Assembly: GCA_903926385.1 (NCBI GenBank)
Contig: CAIYIS010000018.1
Coordinates: 1 to 46,840, forward strand
DNA length: 46,840 nucleotides
Source: an uncultured Bacteroidota bacterium
Lineage (GTDB): Bacteria > Bacteroidota > Bacteroidia > 2-12-FULL-35-15
Direction of reading: 5' to 3'
Positions 15,552 to 24,841 of the stretch are shown piece by piece; position 1 is the stretch's first letter, and every line of letters starts with the position of its first letter. The position numbers and the translations under genes were made by a program. A model generated the notes under the pieces. That model saw nothing but the letters and a program-made list of their open reading frames with translations, did no database searches and was not told the origin of the DNA.

Positions 15552-18080
15552 ATGAGTCGTACCACCCTTTTTGTAGATGTAATTGTGCCATTGTCGGTTC
15601 CCAACCTTTATACTTACAGGGTTCCGTTCGAATGGAATGAGGCAGTGCGTGTGGGCAAACGGGTGGTGATACAGTTTGGCAACACCAAATTATATAGAGG
15701 GGTGATAAAATCGATACACGAGACTCCGCCAAAGGCGTATCAGGCTAAATACATAGAAAGCATATTGGACGAACACCCTATAGTAAATGAGCGCCAACTC
15801 TCACTTTGGGAATGGATGGCGGGTTATTATATGTGCACAGTAGGCGAAGTTATGGTGGCGGCATTGCCCGGAGGGCTGAGGCTGGCAAGCGAAAGTAAGG
15901 TGGTACTTAATCCGGCTTTCGATAAAACCGGTGCTGGAGCAACGCTTACCGACAAAGAATATCTGATAGCCGATGCGCTGGAGGTAAGAATGGTGCTTAC
16001 ATTAAAAGAAGTTTCGGATATAATAGAGCAGAAAACGGTGTATGCGGTAATCAAATCAATGATAGAAAAAGGAGTGGTGCTGGTAGAAGAGGAACTAAAA
16101 GAAAAGTTTAAACCTAAGATGGCCACTTTTGTTCATATTACTGACCATGCCGATGATGAGACTACTCTGAAAACAATTTTTGATACATTGGAGAAAAAAG
16201 CTGCGAAGCAACTGGAGGTGGTGATGGCATACATAACCTTGTCCAAGCGATATTCCAAAGAAAGGGTCGCAGTAAAAAAATCGGACATCGTGAAAATGGT
16301 GGTAGGGGGAGAAGGGGCACTGAATGCACTGGTAAAGAAAAATGTTTTTACCCTCGCAGAGCGAGAAGTAGGCAGGTTTGGAAGTGTTGAAAACGAGAAT
16401 AAGATTTCGGAGTTAAACCATGTGCAGCAAGAGGTGCTCGACAAAATAACTAAGGATTTTGGCTTAGAAAAAAAAGTTGCGAACGGGGAGAAGCGGATAG
16501 AGAAAGAGGCAGAGCAAAAGGATGTGATATTGCTGCATGGGGTTACTTCATCGGGTAAAACAGAAATTTATGTAAAATTGATTGAACGCACGTTGGCAGA
16601 AGGTAAGCAGGTGCTCTATCTGTTGCCCGAAATAGCGTTGACTACACAAATAATTAGCAGGCTGCGAAAATATTTTGGAGATGCTGTTGGAGTATATCAC
16701 AGTAAATTCAACGAAAGCGAAAGAGTAGAAATTTGGAATATGGTTAATAAGTCGGATCCGAAATGCAAACTTGTTATCGGTGCACGTTCGGCTCTGTTTC
16801 TGCCTTTCAGCAATTTGGGACTGGTGATAGTGGACGAAGAACACGATTCGTCATTTAAGCAATACGACCCAGCACCTCGTTATAATGCGCGTGACGGAGC
16901 CATTTACCTAGCTCATATTCATAAGGCCAAAACATTGCTCGGTTCGGCCACACCAAGTATCGAAAGTTACTTTAATGCTATGGAAGGCAAGTATGGTTTT
17001 GCTGAAATTACTCAACGTTTCGGAGGAGTGCAGATGCCGGAAATATTAATAGCGGATGTAAAAGATGCACAAAAAAGGAAGGAGATGAAATCGCATTTTA
17101 CTCCTTTGCTCCTTGACACAGTTACGCTAGCTCTGGCAAAAAAAGAACAAGTTATTTTATTTCAAAACCGCAGAGGATTTGCCCCACAACTGGAATGTAA
17201 TATGTGTGCATGGGTGCCACAGTGCAACAACTGCGATGTGAGTTTAACTTTTCATAAAGCCACCAATCAATTACGCTGTCATTACTGCGGCTATGCTGTA
17301 AAACCTCCCAGCAAATGCGCTGCCTGTGGTGATACTGATTTGCGCATGAAAGGTTTTGGAACTGAAAAAATAGAAGAGGAGTTGCAAATATTTTATCCAA
17401 AGGCTCGCATTGCCCGAATGGATTTAGATACCACCCGGTCTAAGTTTGCTCATCAGCATATCATCCAGGATTTCGAAGAGCGGAATGTGGATATTTTGGT
17501 AGGAACACAGATGGTAACTAAGGGGCTTGATTTTGACAATGTATCTATGGTTGGAATTTTGAATGCCGACAGTATGCTCAATTTTCCCGACTTCCGTTCG
17601 TTCGAAAGAAGTTTCCAGCTGATGTCTCAGGTGTCGGGTAGGGCAGGCCGAAAAAACAAAAGAGGAACAGTGATTATTCAGACCCATAATCCGGGGCACG
17701 GTATCATACAAGAAGTGATGGAAAATAATTATCTGTCAATGTACACTACTCAACTCCTCGATAGGAAAACATTTAACTATCCGCCTTTTTACAGACTGAT
17801 AGAAATAACCGTAATTCATAAAGATGTGAATTTGGTGAACGATGGCTCCAAACATCTTGCCGATAATTTGCGACATCATTTTGCGAAACGTGTGCTAGGC
17901 CCCGAGTTTCCTATCGTATCGCGAATGAGGAATCTGTATCATAAAACTATTCTGTTGAAAATAGAACGCGAAGCATCGGTGGCTCAGGCAAAAAAAATAG
18001 TGAGCGAAGTGATTACAAAATTCAAAATAATTCCCAGCTATAAATCGGTACGAATTCGAATAGATGTAGACCCGTTGTAG
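15552..18080 (+). CDS. priA: Primosomal protein N' (PriA helicase)
   Basis: Replication-restart 3'-5' helicase that loads the replisome at stalled forks. 842 aa. The N-terminal 3'-DNA-binding domain starts VDVIVPLSVPNLYTYRVP. Walker A is GVTSSGKTE (~330) and Walker B VIVDEEHDSSFKQYDP. The zinc-binding insert has eight Cys in four pairs (CNMC, CNNC, CHYC, CAAC, ~548-595). Motif VGTQMVTKGLDFDNV, then SGRAGR with the arginine finger region, closes the helicase core; the C-terminal domain completes the protein. It is slightly longer than enterobacterial PriA, in line with Bacteroidota versions. Single gene; ftsK follows after 156 bp. Confidence 0.95.
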   Translation: MSRTTLFVDVIVPLSVPNLYTYRVPFEWNEAVRVGKRVVIQFGNTKLYRGVIKSIHETPPKAYQAKYIESILDEHPIVNERQLSLWEWMAGYYMCTVGEVMVAALPGGLRLASESKVVLNPAFDKTGAGATLTDKEYLIADALEVRMVLTLKEVSDIIEQKTVYAVIKSMIEKGVVLVEEELKEKFKPKMATFVHITDHADDETTLKTIFDTLEKKAAKQLEVVMAYITLSKRYSKERVAVKKSDIVKMVVGGEGALNALVKKNVFTLAEREVGRFGSVENENKISELNHVQQEVLDKITKDFGLEKKVANGEKRIEKEAEQKDVILLHGVTSSGKTEIYVKLIERTLAEGKQVLYLLPEIALTTQIISRLRKYFGDAVGVYHSKFNESERVEIWNMVNKSDPKCKLVIGARSALFLPFSNLGLVIVDEEHDSSFKQYDPAPRYNARDGAIYLAHIHKAKTLLGSATPSIESYFNAMEGKYGFAEITQRFGGVQMPEILIADVKDAQKRKEMKSHFTPLLLDTVTLALAKKEQVILFQNRRGFAPQLECNMCAWVPQCNNCDVSLTFHKATNQLRCHYCGYAVKPPSKCAACGDTDLRMKGFGTEKIEEELQIFYPKARIARMDLDTTRSKFAHQHIIQDFEERNVDILVGTQMVTKGLDFDNVSMVGILNADSMLNFPDFRSFERSFQLMSQVSGRAGRKNKRGTVIIQTHNPGHGIIQEVMENNYLSMYTTQLLDRKTFNYPPFYRLIEITVIHKDVNLVNDGSKHLADNLRHHFAKRVLGPEFPIVSRMRNLYHKTILLKIEREASVAQAKKIVSEVITKFKIIPSYKSVRIRIDVDPL

Positions 18081-18236
18081 TTATTGTTTCCATTTACCAT
18101 TGTTTCGGTATTTCGCTTCTTATCTTTATTCACAATCCAAAGTTTATAATATTCCTTTTACAAGTATTCTGCTATAGTTTATAAGTACTAATTTCGATTT
18201 TTAAATAAACACGGATAGTTACTATTCACACTAAAA

Positions 18237-20750
18237 ATGGCTGAGCCAAAAAAAAATACATTAAAGAATACATTCAAAGAACCCAAGCCGGAAGCTAAAG
18301 CGTCTGAAACAAAGGCAAAGAAAGAGAAGCCAGTGGCTGATGTTGCCGAACCTAAAGTTGGTTTCAGAGCGAGAATAACCGATTTGTTTTCGTTTTTGAG
18401 CAATTCACGATTTCAGAAAATATTTGCATTAACTCTATTGCTTTTTTCGGTGTATATGGCTATTGCGTTTACTTCGTATATGTTTACTTGGAGCAACGAC
18501 CATAGCGAAGTGATGGGCAACATGTTTTCGAACGAACAGCGTGTAGAGAACTGGCTTGGTAAGTTTGGGGCGCTTATTTCTTACATTTTTATTTATAAAT
18601 GGTTTGGTTTTGCCTCGTTTATTTTTCCGATTTTGTTCTTCGTTATTGGTGTTAGAATTTTATTTGATGTAGAAAGATTAGATATGGATATGGGGTATAA
18701 ACACGGTTTTTTTTGGCTCGTGTTTTCTTCAATCGGATTAGGCTTTTTATTTCACGATTCAACATTGTTTCCGGGAGGTGCATTCGGTTATTCGGTGAGC
18801 AATCATTTAAATCTATGGCTCGGAAATGTGGGGACTGCGGTTTTACTTGGATTTGTATTTATCGTATTTCTTGTGGCTGTTTTTAATATTGCCTTTATCC
18901 GAACAAGAAAACCAAAAGAGATAACTCCGGAAGCAGAACCAGCGGCAAGTGAGGTGGAGATAGAAGTGAAGGAGCAGCCTGTAAATAAATTCAAAGAAAA
19001 GAATGAAAACGATGATGGGTTAAATGCGGAAGCAAAAAACTCATTCGAAATAACTAACGATTCCCGACATGAGATAGTAGAAGAGGTGGAGAAACCAATG
19101 GAAAAAGAAGCATTGGTACTTTCATCAGAAAGCGATGCAGTGCCCTTTACACTTGAGAATGCCGATATCATCGAAAATAAAGAAGAAGAGTTTTCTCCGG
19201 AGCAAATAGCTGAAGCCCTCAAAATGCAGGTAGGAGAATACGACCCCACTCTCGATTTATCATCCTATCAGTTTCCTCCTATTGATTTACTCGAAGATTA
19301 TGGAGGTTCTAAAGACATTGTAATAAATACTGATGAGCTGAATGCAAACAAGGATAGAATTCTGAAAACTCTTGGTGATTACGGTATAGAAATAGAAAAG
19401 ATAAAAGCTACCGTTGGCCCAACTGTAACTTTATACGAAATAATACCAGCAGCTGGTGTGCGGATTTCGAAAATAAAAAATCTGGAAGATGATATTGCAT
19501 TGAGTTTATCGGCACTTGGAATTCGTATCATAGCGCCTATTCCGGGCAAAGGAACCATCGGTATTGAGGTGCCAAATCTGAATCCGGAAATTGTCCCGAT
19601 GCGAACCTTGCTGGCCTCCGAAAAATTTCAGAACACCACCATGGATTTGCCGATTGCTCTTGGTAAAACAATAAGCAACGAAACATTCATTGCCGATTTG
19701 TCAAAAATGCCACACTTATTGATGGCAGGAGCCACAGGACAAGGAAAGTCTGTAGGGTTGAACGCTGTGTTGGTTTCTTTGTTATATAAAAAACATCCTT
19801 CGCAGATTAAGTTTGTATTGGTCGACCCGAAAAAAGTGGAGTTGACTTTATTCAATAAAATAGAAAGGCATTATTTGGCCATGCTGCCGGATAGTGCAGA
19901 AGCAATTATTACCGACACCAAAAAAGTGGTGCACACGCTTAATTCTCTTTGTATAGAAATGGATCAGCGTTACGATTTGCTGAAACTTGCTGAGGTGAGA
20001 AACCTTAAAGAGTACAATGCAAAATTTATTGCCCGAAAACTCAACCCGAATAACGGACATAAGTTTTTGCCTTATATCGTGCTTGTGGTGGATGAGTTTG
20101 CCGATTTGATAATGACAGCTGGCAAAGAGGTGGAAACTCCCATTGCTCGATTGGCTCAGTTAGCCAGGGCTATCGGTATACATTTAATTATTGCCACACA
20201 AAGACCGTCTGTAAATATTATTACCGGTACCATCAAAGCCAATTTCCCGGCACGTATTGCCTTTAGGGTTACTTCCAAAATAGATTCACGTACCATTCTC
20301 GACTCGGGTGGGGCTGACCAGTTAATAGGAAGAGGAGATATGTTGCTTTCTACCGGAAATGATTTAATTCGTTTGCAATGTGCTTTTGTGGATACACCAG
20401 AAGTGGACAAGATATGTGACTTCATAGGTAATCAGCGTAGTTACCCAACTGCATTTATGTTGCCTGAATATATTGATGAAAACGGTGAAGGTTCCGCTAA
20501 AGAAGACGACCCTACTCAGCGAGACAGCTTTTTTAAGCAAGCTGCTGAAATAGTAGTTCAAACTCAACAAGGTTCTGCATCGCTGTTGCAGAGACGACTT
20601 AAATTGGGCTACAACCGAGCTGGCCGAATAGTCGATCAGTTGGAGTCTGCCGGTATCATTGGCCCTTTCGAGGGCTCAAAAGCAAGAGAAGTATTAATAA
20701 AAGATATGTTATCTTTGGAACAGTTTTTGAAAGATAGCGACAATAAATAA
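18237..20750 (+). CDS. ftsK: DNA translocase FtsK/SpoIIIE
   Basis: Septal ATP-driven DNA pump that clears and resolves chromosome termini at division. 837 aa. A charged, Lys-rich N-terminus is followed by about four membrane helices (~60-220), an acidic linker (~225-340), an alpha domain, and the RecA-like motor with Walker A GATGQGKSVGLNA (~498), VLVDPKKVEL and Walker B IVLVVDEFADLI. ATQRPSVNIITGTIKANFPARIAFRV is a family signature. The C-terminal gamma winged helix (ASLLQRRLKLGYNRAGRIVDQLE) reads KOPS-type sites. The downstream lolA-like gene begins 12 nt later, a pairing common in Bacteroidota. Confidence 0.95.
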   Translation: MAEPKKNTLKNTFKEPKPEAKASETKAKKEKPVADVAEPKVGFRARITDLFSFLSNSRFQKIFALTLLLFSVYMAIAFTSYMFTWSNDHSEVMGNMFSNEQRVENWLGKFGALISYIFIYKWFGFASFIFPILFFVIGVRILFDVERLDMDMGYKHGFFWLVFSSIGLGFLFHDSTLFPGGAFGYSVSNHLNLWLGNVGTAVLLGFVFIVFLVAVFNIAFIRTRKPKEITPEAEPAASEVEIEVKEQPVNKFKEKNENDDGLNAEAKNSFEITNDSRHEIVEEVEKPMEKEALVLSSESDAVPFTLENADIIENKEEEFSPEQIAEALKMQVGEYDPTLDLSSYQFPPIDLLEDYGGSKDIVINTDELNANKDRILKTLGDYGIEIEKIKATVGPTVTLYEIIPAAGVRISKIKNLEDDIALSLSALGIRIIAPIPGKGTIGIEVPNLNPEIVPMRTLLASEKFQNTTMDLPIALGKTISNETFIADLSKMPHLLMAGATGQGKSVGLNAVLVSLLYKKHPSQIKFVLVDPKKVELTLFNKIERHYLAMLPDSAEAIITDTKKVVHTLNSLCIEMDQRYDLLKLAEVRNLKEYNAKFIARKLNPNNGHKFLPYIVLVVDEFADLIMTAGKEVETPIARLAQLARAIGIHLIIATQRPSVNIITGTIKANFPARIAFRVTSKIDSRTILDSGGADQLIGRGDMLLSTGNDLIRLQCAFVDTPEVDKICDFIGNQRSYPTAFMLPEYIDENGEGSAKEDDPTQRDSFFKQAAEIVVQTQQGSASLLQRRLKLGYNRAGRIVDQLESAGIIGPFEGSKAREVLIKDMLSLEQFLKDSDNK

Positions 20751-20762
20751 AAAATAGACAAA

Positions 20763-21401
20763 ATGTTTTCAAAGAAATTAAGTATCGTATTGTTTTTATC
20801 ATTAGGAACAATTGTAAGTAATGCACAAAACGACCCTCAGGCGAAGAAAATTCTGGATGAATTGAGCGCAAAGACTAAGGCATATACTACTATTAAGGCG
20901 GAGTTTTCGTTTACAATTGAAAAGAAAGATAAAAGTAAAGACACTCAAAACGGGAAAATAGCAACCAAAGGAGCTAAGTATAAATTAGAAATTCCAGGAC
21001 ATGAAATTTACTGCGATGGTAAAACAGTGTGGGATTATATTAAAGATGCAAATGAAGTGCAGATAAAAGAGATGGAAAAAGGTGGCGATGACGCTGTGAA
21101 TCCGTCTACCATTTTTACTATCTATGAAAAAGGATACAAATATAAGTTTGAAGGTGAAGATGCCTTAACACAAACCATCAGCTTGTTTCCCGAAAACCCA
21201 GACAAGAAAAAATTCCATACTTCAAAATTGTTTATTGATAAAAATAAGAAACAAATTTCGAGTGTAAAGATGATGATGAAAGATGGCTCCACACAAACCT
21301 ATGCTATTAAAACATTCGAGGCAAATGCGGTTATTGCAGATTCAGAATTCACCTTCAATACCAAAGCTCATCCGGGAATTTCTGTAGAAGATTTACGATA
21401 A
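20763..21401 (+). CDS. lolA: LolA-like outer-membrane lipoprotein carrier
   Basis: Periplasmic chaperone predicted to ferry lipoproteins from the inner to the outer membrane. 212 aa with a signal peptide (KLSIVLFLSLGTIVSNAQ). The body matches the LolA barrel pattern: repeated beta strands such as TTIKAEFSFTIEKKDKS, GKIATKGAKYKLEIPGHEIYCDGKTVWDY, and the C-terminal FTFNTKAHPGISVEDLR. Position right after ftsK supports the call, since ftsK-lolA is a conserved pair. A strong terminator follows. LolB is not present here and is usually absent from this phylum. Confidence 0.85.
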   Translation: MFSKKLSIVLFLSLGTIVSNAQNDPQAKKILDELSAKTKAYTTIKAEFSFTIEKKDKSKDTQNGKIATKGAKYKLEIPGHEIYCDGKTVWDYIKDANEVQIKEMEKGGDDAVNPSTIFTIYEKGYKYKFEGEDALTQTISLFPENPDKKKFHTSKLFIDKNKKQISSVKMMMKDGSTQTYAIKTFEANAVIADSEFTFNTKAHPGISVEDLR

Positions 21402-21413
21402 CTAAATAACAGC

Positions 21414-21454
21414 AAAAAGGCTCACCATGCAATTTTTCATGGTGAGCCTTTTTT
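21414..21454. terminator. Bidirectional terminator after lolA
   Basis: AAAAAGGCTCACCATG, 8-nt loop, CATGGTGAGCC then TTTTTT. The long perfect stem flanked by A and T runs serves lolA (+) and the small membrane protein gene (-), which converge here. Confidence 0.9.
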
Positions 21455-21466
21455 ATTTGTGTAGTT

Positions 21467-21880
21467 TTATTTCTTTTTAGTTGAAATTTTCAATCCTAAA
21501 AGCCCGGCTAAATAGGCAAATGGAATAAATGCAAACAGTCCGCAAATTATGGCCCATGTAGGATGAGAAAGGGAGACTAAATTAAAAACACCTAATCCCA
21601 TCAATATTCCTCCCACTGTAATGGCATTGGTCATTTTTTTATTAATCGTAATTACGGATGCCATAAAAGCACCTATAAAACTGGAAATGCAGTATAATAC
21701 AAGAATTATAATGTGAAAAGCCGCAGGAGCATTCATTATGTAATTCTTCATTACATCAGGATCGCTCAAATTATTAGAAGCCGGTAGGGGAAAAATATTG
21801 TAAGATATTCCCTCTCCTAACATTATTACCACGAAGCTGACTAATAGTCCTATTGTTACTGAAAGTATATTTCTTAGCAT
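21467..21880 (-). CDS. Small integral membrane protein
   Basis: 137 aa, four predicted membrane helices (ILSVTIGLLVSFVVIMLGEG; FHIIILVLYCISSFIGAFMAS; AITVGGILMGLGVFNLVS; WAIICGLFAFIPFAYLAGLLGL) and a basic C-terminal tail (KISTKKK). An acidic residue in the first helix and a polar loop after it are the only distinctive points. I do not recognise a functional family beyond a general small membrane protein. It is flanked by two terminators, so it is a single-gene unit. Confidence 0.75.
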   Translation of the reverse strand: MLRNILSVTIGLLVSFVVIMLGEGISYNIFPLPASNNLSDPDVMKNYIMNAPAAFHIIILVLYCISSFIGAFMASVITINKKMTNAITVGGILMGLGVFNLVSLSHPTWAIICGLFAFIPFAYLAGLLGLKISTKKK

Positions 21881-21910
21881 TGGTTATGAATTAGAAAAAC
21901 AAAGGAACAA

Positions 21911-21942
21911 AAAAAACTCCGGTAGTAGCTACCGGAGTTTTT
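21911..21942 (-). terminator. Terminator for BNR-repeat T9SS gene
   Basis: CTCCGGTAG, 3-nt loop, CTACCGGAG with T-runs on both strands. It is 11 bp past the stop at 21953 of the minus-strand gene. Confidence 0.9.
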
Positions 21943-21952
21943 GAGGAGAATA

Positions 21953-23920
21953 TTATTCTACAACTAGTTTTTGAGAATATGATTTTCCATCAACCAGTGT
22001 ATTTACAAAATAAATTCCAGAATTGTAATTAGCAAGATTAATGTTAAGTATAGTTCCGTTTGCAATCGATTGGTTATCGAAAGACCCAACTTCTTTACCC
22101 ATTACATTATATAGTTTAACAACCGCCTTAGAAGATTTATTTACATTAAACTTCACGCTAACTGAATTGTTTGCCGGGTTAGGGAATAAGTTTATTGCAT
22201 TAAATGTAGAAGCCTTATCATTCACTCCGATTCCACAAGCAAGGTCGTTAACAGGAACTTTATAATAATTAATGTAAGCAGGTCCAGTCTGCGGGTCGGG
22301 AGTTGTCGTTGTTGAAACACCATGTCCAACAGAATAGTCTTCTTCAACAATTAAATGGACAAAACCGTCAACGTCTTTTGTTACTGCACCAAAAACACCT
22401 TCGGTGTTATCGTAAAGACCAGAAGCTAGGTCAGGGTCTGTAATGTCAATTGGTGGGCACCATGTTGTTCCTCCATCGTCAGATCGCATTAGATAAGTGT
22501 GTCTGTAACTTTTCCCCGGAGTAGCGCTTCCTGCTCCCGGTAATGTTGTTGACTGGCCGTTTGTATTTGGTCCTTCAAACAAACCACTATATGATAAATA
22601 AATTTTGTTGTTAGCATCAACTCCTGCACTTGGATGTGAAGTAAGAGAAACTTGATAGGAACCAAAACCTAATAAAGTTCCTGATGGATCCCAATCCATA
22701 TTAATAACACCATCGGCAGGATGACCAGCGTAATCAAGGTCAAGTACAGATGTTATCATAACAGGAGCCGTAGAACCCATATTTTCGTTCCAGTACATTA
22801 AGCCCTGCGTGGATGGAAAATAACTAAGGGCTGTTCCTCCAATATCTTCAACCACTTTCATTCTTCCGTACCAAACGTGAGCAATGTTATTTCTATCCAA
22901 CAACACCTCAACGGAAGCGTCATTTGATTCAATTGTATCAACCACTCCATCACTATTTATATCAGTATTCATATTAGCTCCGTCATACATTGGAATAGGG
23001 AATTGATGAACAATTGTTTTTGTCCATGTAGAACCATTATCAACCGATTTCAATAAAATAACGTCTACATCAAAACCTCCAACGGCAATTGCAACAGTAT
23101 CTCCTCTCGAATCAATAGAATATGAATCACCACCAAAACCTAAATAGTGAGAAGAATCGATAGCTGGAATTATATATCTTAAAATATCCCAAGTTAATCC
23201 TCCATCTAGCGAACGAGAATAATTAATTGAGCCTGTTTGACCATGGTAATTTATCATAGTAGTTCCACCTCCCAATCCAGAGTTAGATATAACGTGAAGT
23301 GTGTGACCATTTGCACCACCTACAGCCAAACGAGCCCATGTGTCGGGAAGTCCGCTAATTGCTGCATCAGTCCAGGCACCTGTACCTTTTGTTGCTCTTG
23401 TATCTATATGAAGAGCGGCAACAGCTGTTTCGTGACTAACAACGACTTCTGCACCAGCATTCGTAACTCCAATATTAACAAATCCAGTTCTTACTCCTTC
23501 GATTCTGACAGTTGGTGCAGTGCCCCATGTTGTATTATCAAAATAATTGTATCCGGTTCCTCTATCTGTCCATGTAGGATCCTGGGCCATTGTCCATGTT
23601 GCAGAAATAGTTCCGTCAGGATTTTTTACAATTCTGTTACAAATTGATGCATTTGATTGCATCTGATATTGGGTTGTTCCTATCGTTATTGGAGCTGAAG
23701 ATCTTGATACATTTTGGTGAAGGTTTGGTTGCAAACTATTCACCATTGTTTCAAAAGAGTTACCACCCAATTGTTGGTTTTTTTGATAAGGGAAAGCTTG
23801 TCTGGCTGCAGCCGGATTGATTTTTGGAGGCGTTACTCCATTGGGCAAAGTAGCGGTGTTTTGAGCAAAAGCAAAAGCACTAATACCGATTGTTAGTCCT
23901 AATAGTAAATGTTTTTTCAT
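21953..23920 (-). CDS. Secreted BNR/sialidase-like protein with T9SS domain
   Basis: Predicted extracellular beta-propeller. 655 aa, signal peptide MKKHLLLGLTIGISAFAFAQ. Three Asp-box motifs (SLDGGLTWD, SVDNGSTWT, SDDGGTTWC) mark sialidase/BNR blades across ~225-510. I see no clear catalytic arginine triad, so it may bind rather than cleave glycans. A calcium-loop-like NTDINSDGVVD lies around 315. The C-terminal ~75 residues (INLFPNPANNSVSVKFNV, VKLYNVMGKEVG, GIYFVNTLVDGKSYSQKLVVE) are a T9SS type A sorting domain. A good promoter and a terminator show a single-gene unit. Confidence 0.88.
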   Translation of the reverse strand: MKKHLLLGLTIGISAFAFAQNTATLPNGVTPPKINPAAARQAFPYQKNQQLGGNSFETMVNSLQPNLHQNVSRSSAPITIGTTQYQMQSNASICNRIVKNPDGTISATWTMAQDPTWTDRGTGYNYFDNTTWGTAPTVRIEGVRTGFVNIGVTNAGAEVVVSHETAVAALHIDTRATKGTGAWTDAAISGLPDTWARLAVGGANGHTLHVISNSGLGGGTTMINYHGQTGSINYSRSLDGGLTWDILRYIIPAIDSSHYLGFGGDSYSIDSRGDTVAIAVGGFDVDVILLKSVDNGSTWTKTIVHQFPIPMYDGANMNTDINSDGVVDTIESNDASVEVLLDRNNIAHVWYGRMKVVEDIGGTALSYFPSTQGLMYWNENMGSTAPVMITSVLDLDYAGHPADGVINMDWDPSGTLLGFGSYQVSLTSHPSAGVDANNKIYLSYSGLFEGPNTNGQSTTLPGAGSATPGKSYRHTYLMRSDDGGTTWCPPIDITDPDLASGLYDNTEGVFGAVTKDVDGFVHLIVEEDYSVGHGVSTTTTPDPQTGPAYINYYKVPVNDLACGIGVNDKASTFNAINLFPNPANNSVSVKFNVNKSSKAVVKLYNVMGKEVGSFDNQSIANGTILNINLANYNSGIYFVNTLVDGKSYSQKLVVE

Positions 23921-23965
23921 AGCATTATTAAATTAAAGTTAGGTATGCGTTATTTTTTCGATGGA

Positions 23966-23996
23966 CAAATGTATATAAATCAAAATTGGAATCCAA
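23966..23996 (-). promoter_or_regulatory. Promoter of BNR-repeat T9SS gene
   Basis: On the minus strand TTG (23994-23996), 20 nt, TACATTTG (23966-23973). Spacing and sequence fit the Bacteroidota -33/-7 consensus well, leaving a leader of about 40 nt. Confidence 0.65.
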
Positions 23997-24031
23997 AAAA
24001 ATAAATTAAAATACGATGGAAAGGGGAAGTT

Positions 24032-24841
24032 TCAAGTAATACTTTTAGTTTTAACCGAAATGCTGAAATACTTATTAGGTTCAGAATAGAGTTTTCGATG
24101 CTCCGCTTTCACAAGTTGTGTGGTGTATATTGCACATAGGGTATTCGATACCCTGCATAAATGTTGATGTTTTTCGGTTGGTGTTCCGTCCAGGATTCCG
24201 TTTAGTACATCCCAACGAATATTGTTAGGGGTATTTCCATAGTCGTGCCATACAATTACCGAGCTATCGTCTTTTAGGAGCTTAAATGCATTTTGAGTAT
24301 CTGATTTTACACTTCGGTAATGGTGGTCTCCATCAATAAACACCACATCATATTTTTTGTGATGTTCGCTGAAATCATACGTTTGAGAATTCGCCTGCAG
24401 GTGAATAATATTATTCATCTTTTTTGAAAAAAAACGATGAAGGCCAACATATTCTTTATCCATACCCATTTGTATCATTTCTTCATCCGGCAGGTTAAGC
24501 GTTACACATAGTTTTGCCAAACTTGCCGCATTAGCGGCACTTTCTCCTCTCCATGTGCCTATTTCAAAATACATACAATCCTTTTTGTTTCTCACTAGTG
24601 CTTTAAGCAAAGCAAGGTCGATAGGAGTAGAGCCCCCGTCCATAGCACAAAACGGTTCAACTGTTTCATCAAAATCGGGAAACAGGGTGTTAATATCAAC
24701 TGTTTTTAATCCTTTGGTAAGGCCATATTTTGAAATCACTTCCTGTCTGTTTACATCAGCATCATCCAATACTTTGTTGAGCAGGGCGGGCTGTTTGATG
24801 ATTAATGAAAGTGCTTTAAATAATTTAGAAATTTTACTCAT
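24032..24841 (-). CDS. Class I SAM-dependent methyltransferase
   Basis: 269 aa. The Rossmann motif I is MYFEIGTWRGESAANAASLA, followed by the acidic motif YDVVFIDGDHHYRSVKSDTQNAFKLLKDDSSVIVWHDYGN, the pattern of the Methyltransf_24/cephalosporin-hydroxylase-like group often found with surface-glycan genes. No signal or membrane segment, so cytosolic. Its ATG overlaps the stop of the glycosyltransferase by 4 bases (ATGA), showing translational coupling and a shared pathway, probably methylation of a glycan or its precursor (inference). Confidence 0.8.
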   Translation of the reverse strand: MSKISKLFKALSLIIKQPALLNKVLDDADVNRQEVISKYGLTKGLKTVDINTLFPDFDETVEPFCAMDGGSTPIDLALLKALVRNKKDCMYFEIGTWRGESAANAASLAKLCVTLNLPDEEMIQMGMDKEYVGLHRFFSKKMNNIIHLQANSQTYDFSEHHKKYDVVFIDGDHHYRSVKSDTQNAFKLLKDDSSVIVWHDYGNTPNNIRWDVLNGILDGTPTEKHQHLCRVSNTLCAIYTTQLVKAEHRKLYSEPNKYFSISVKTKSIT

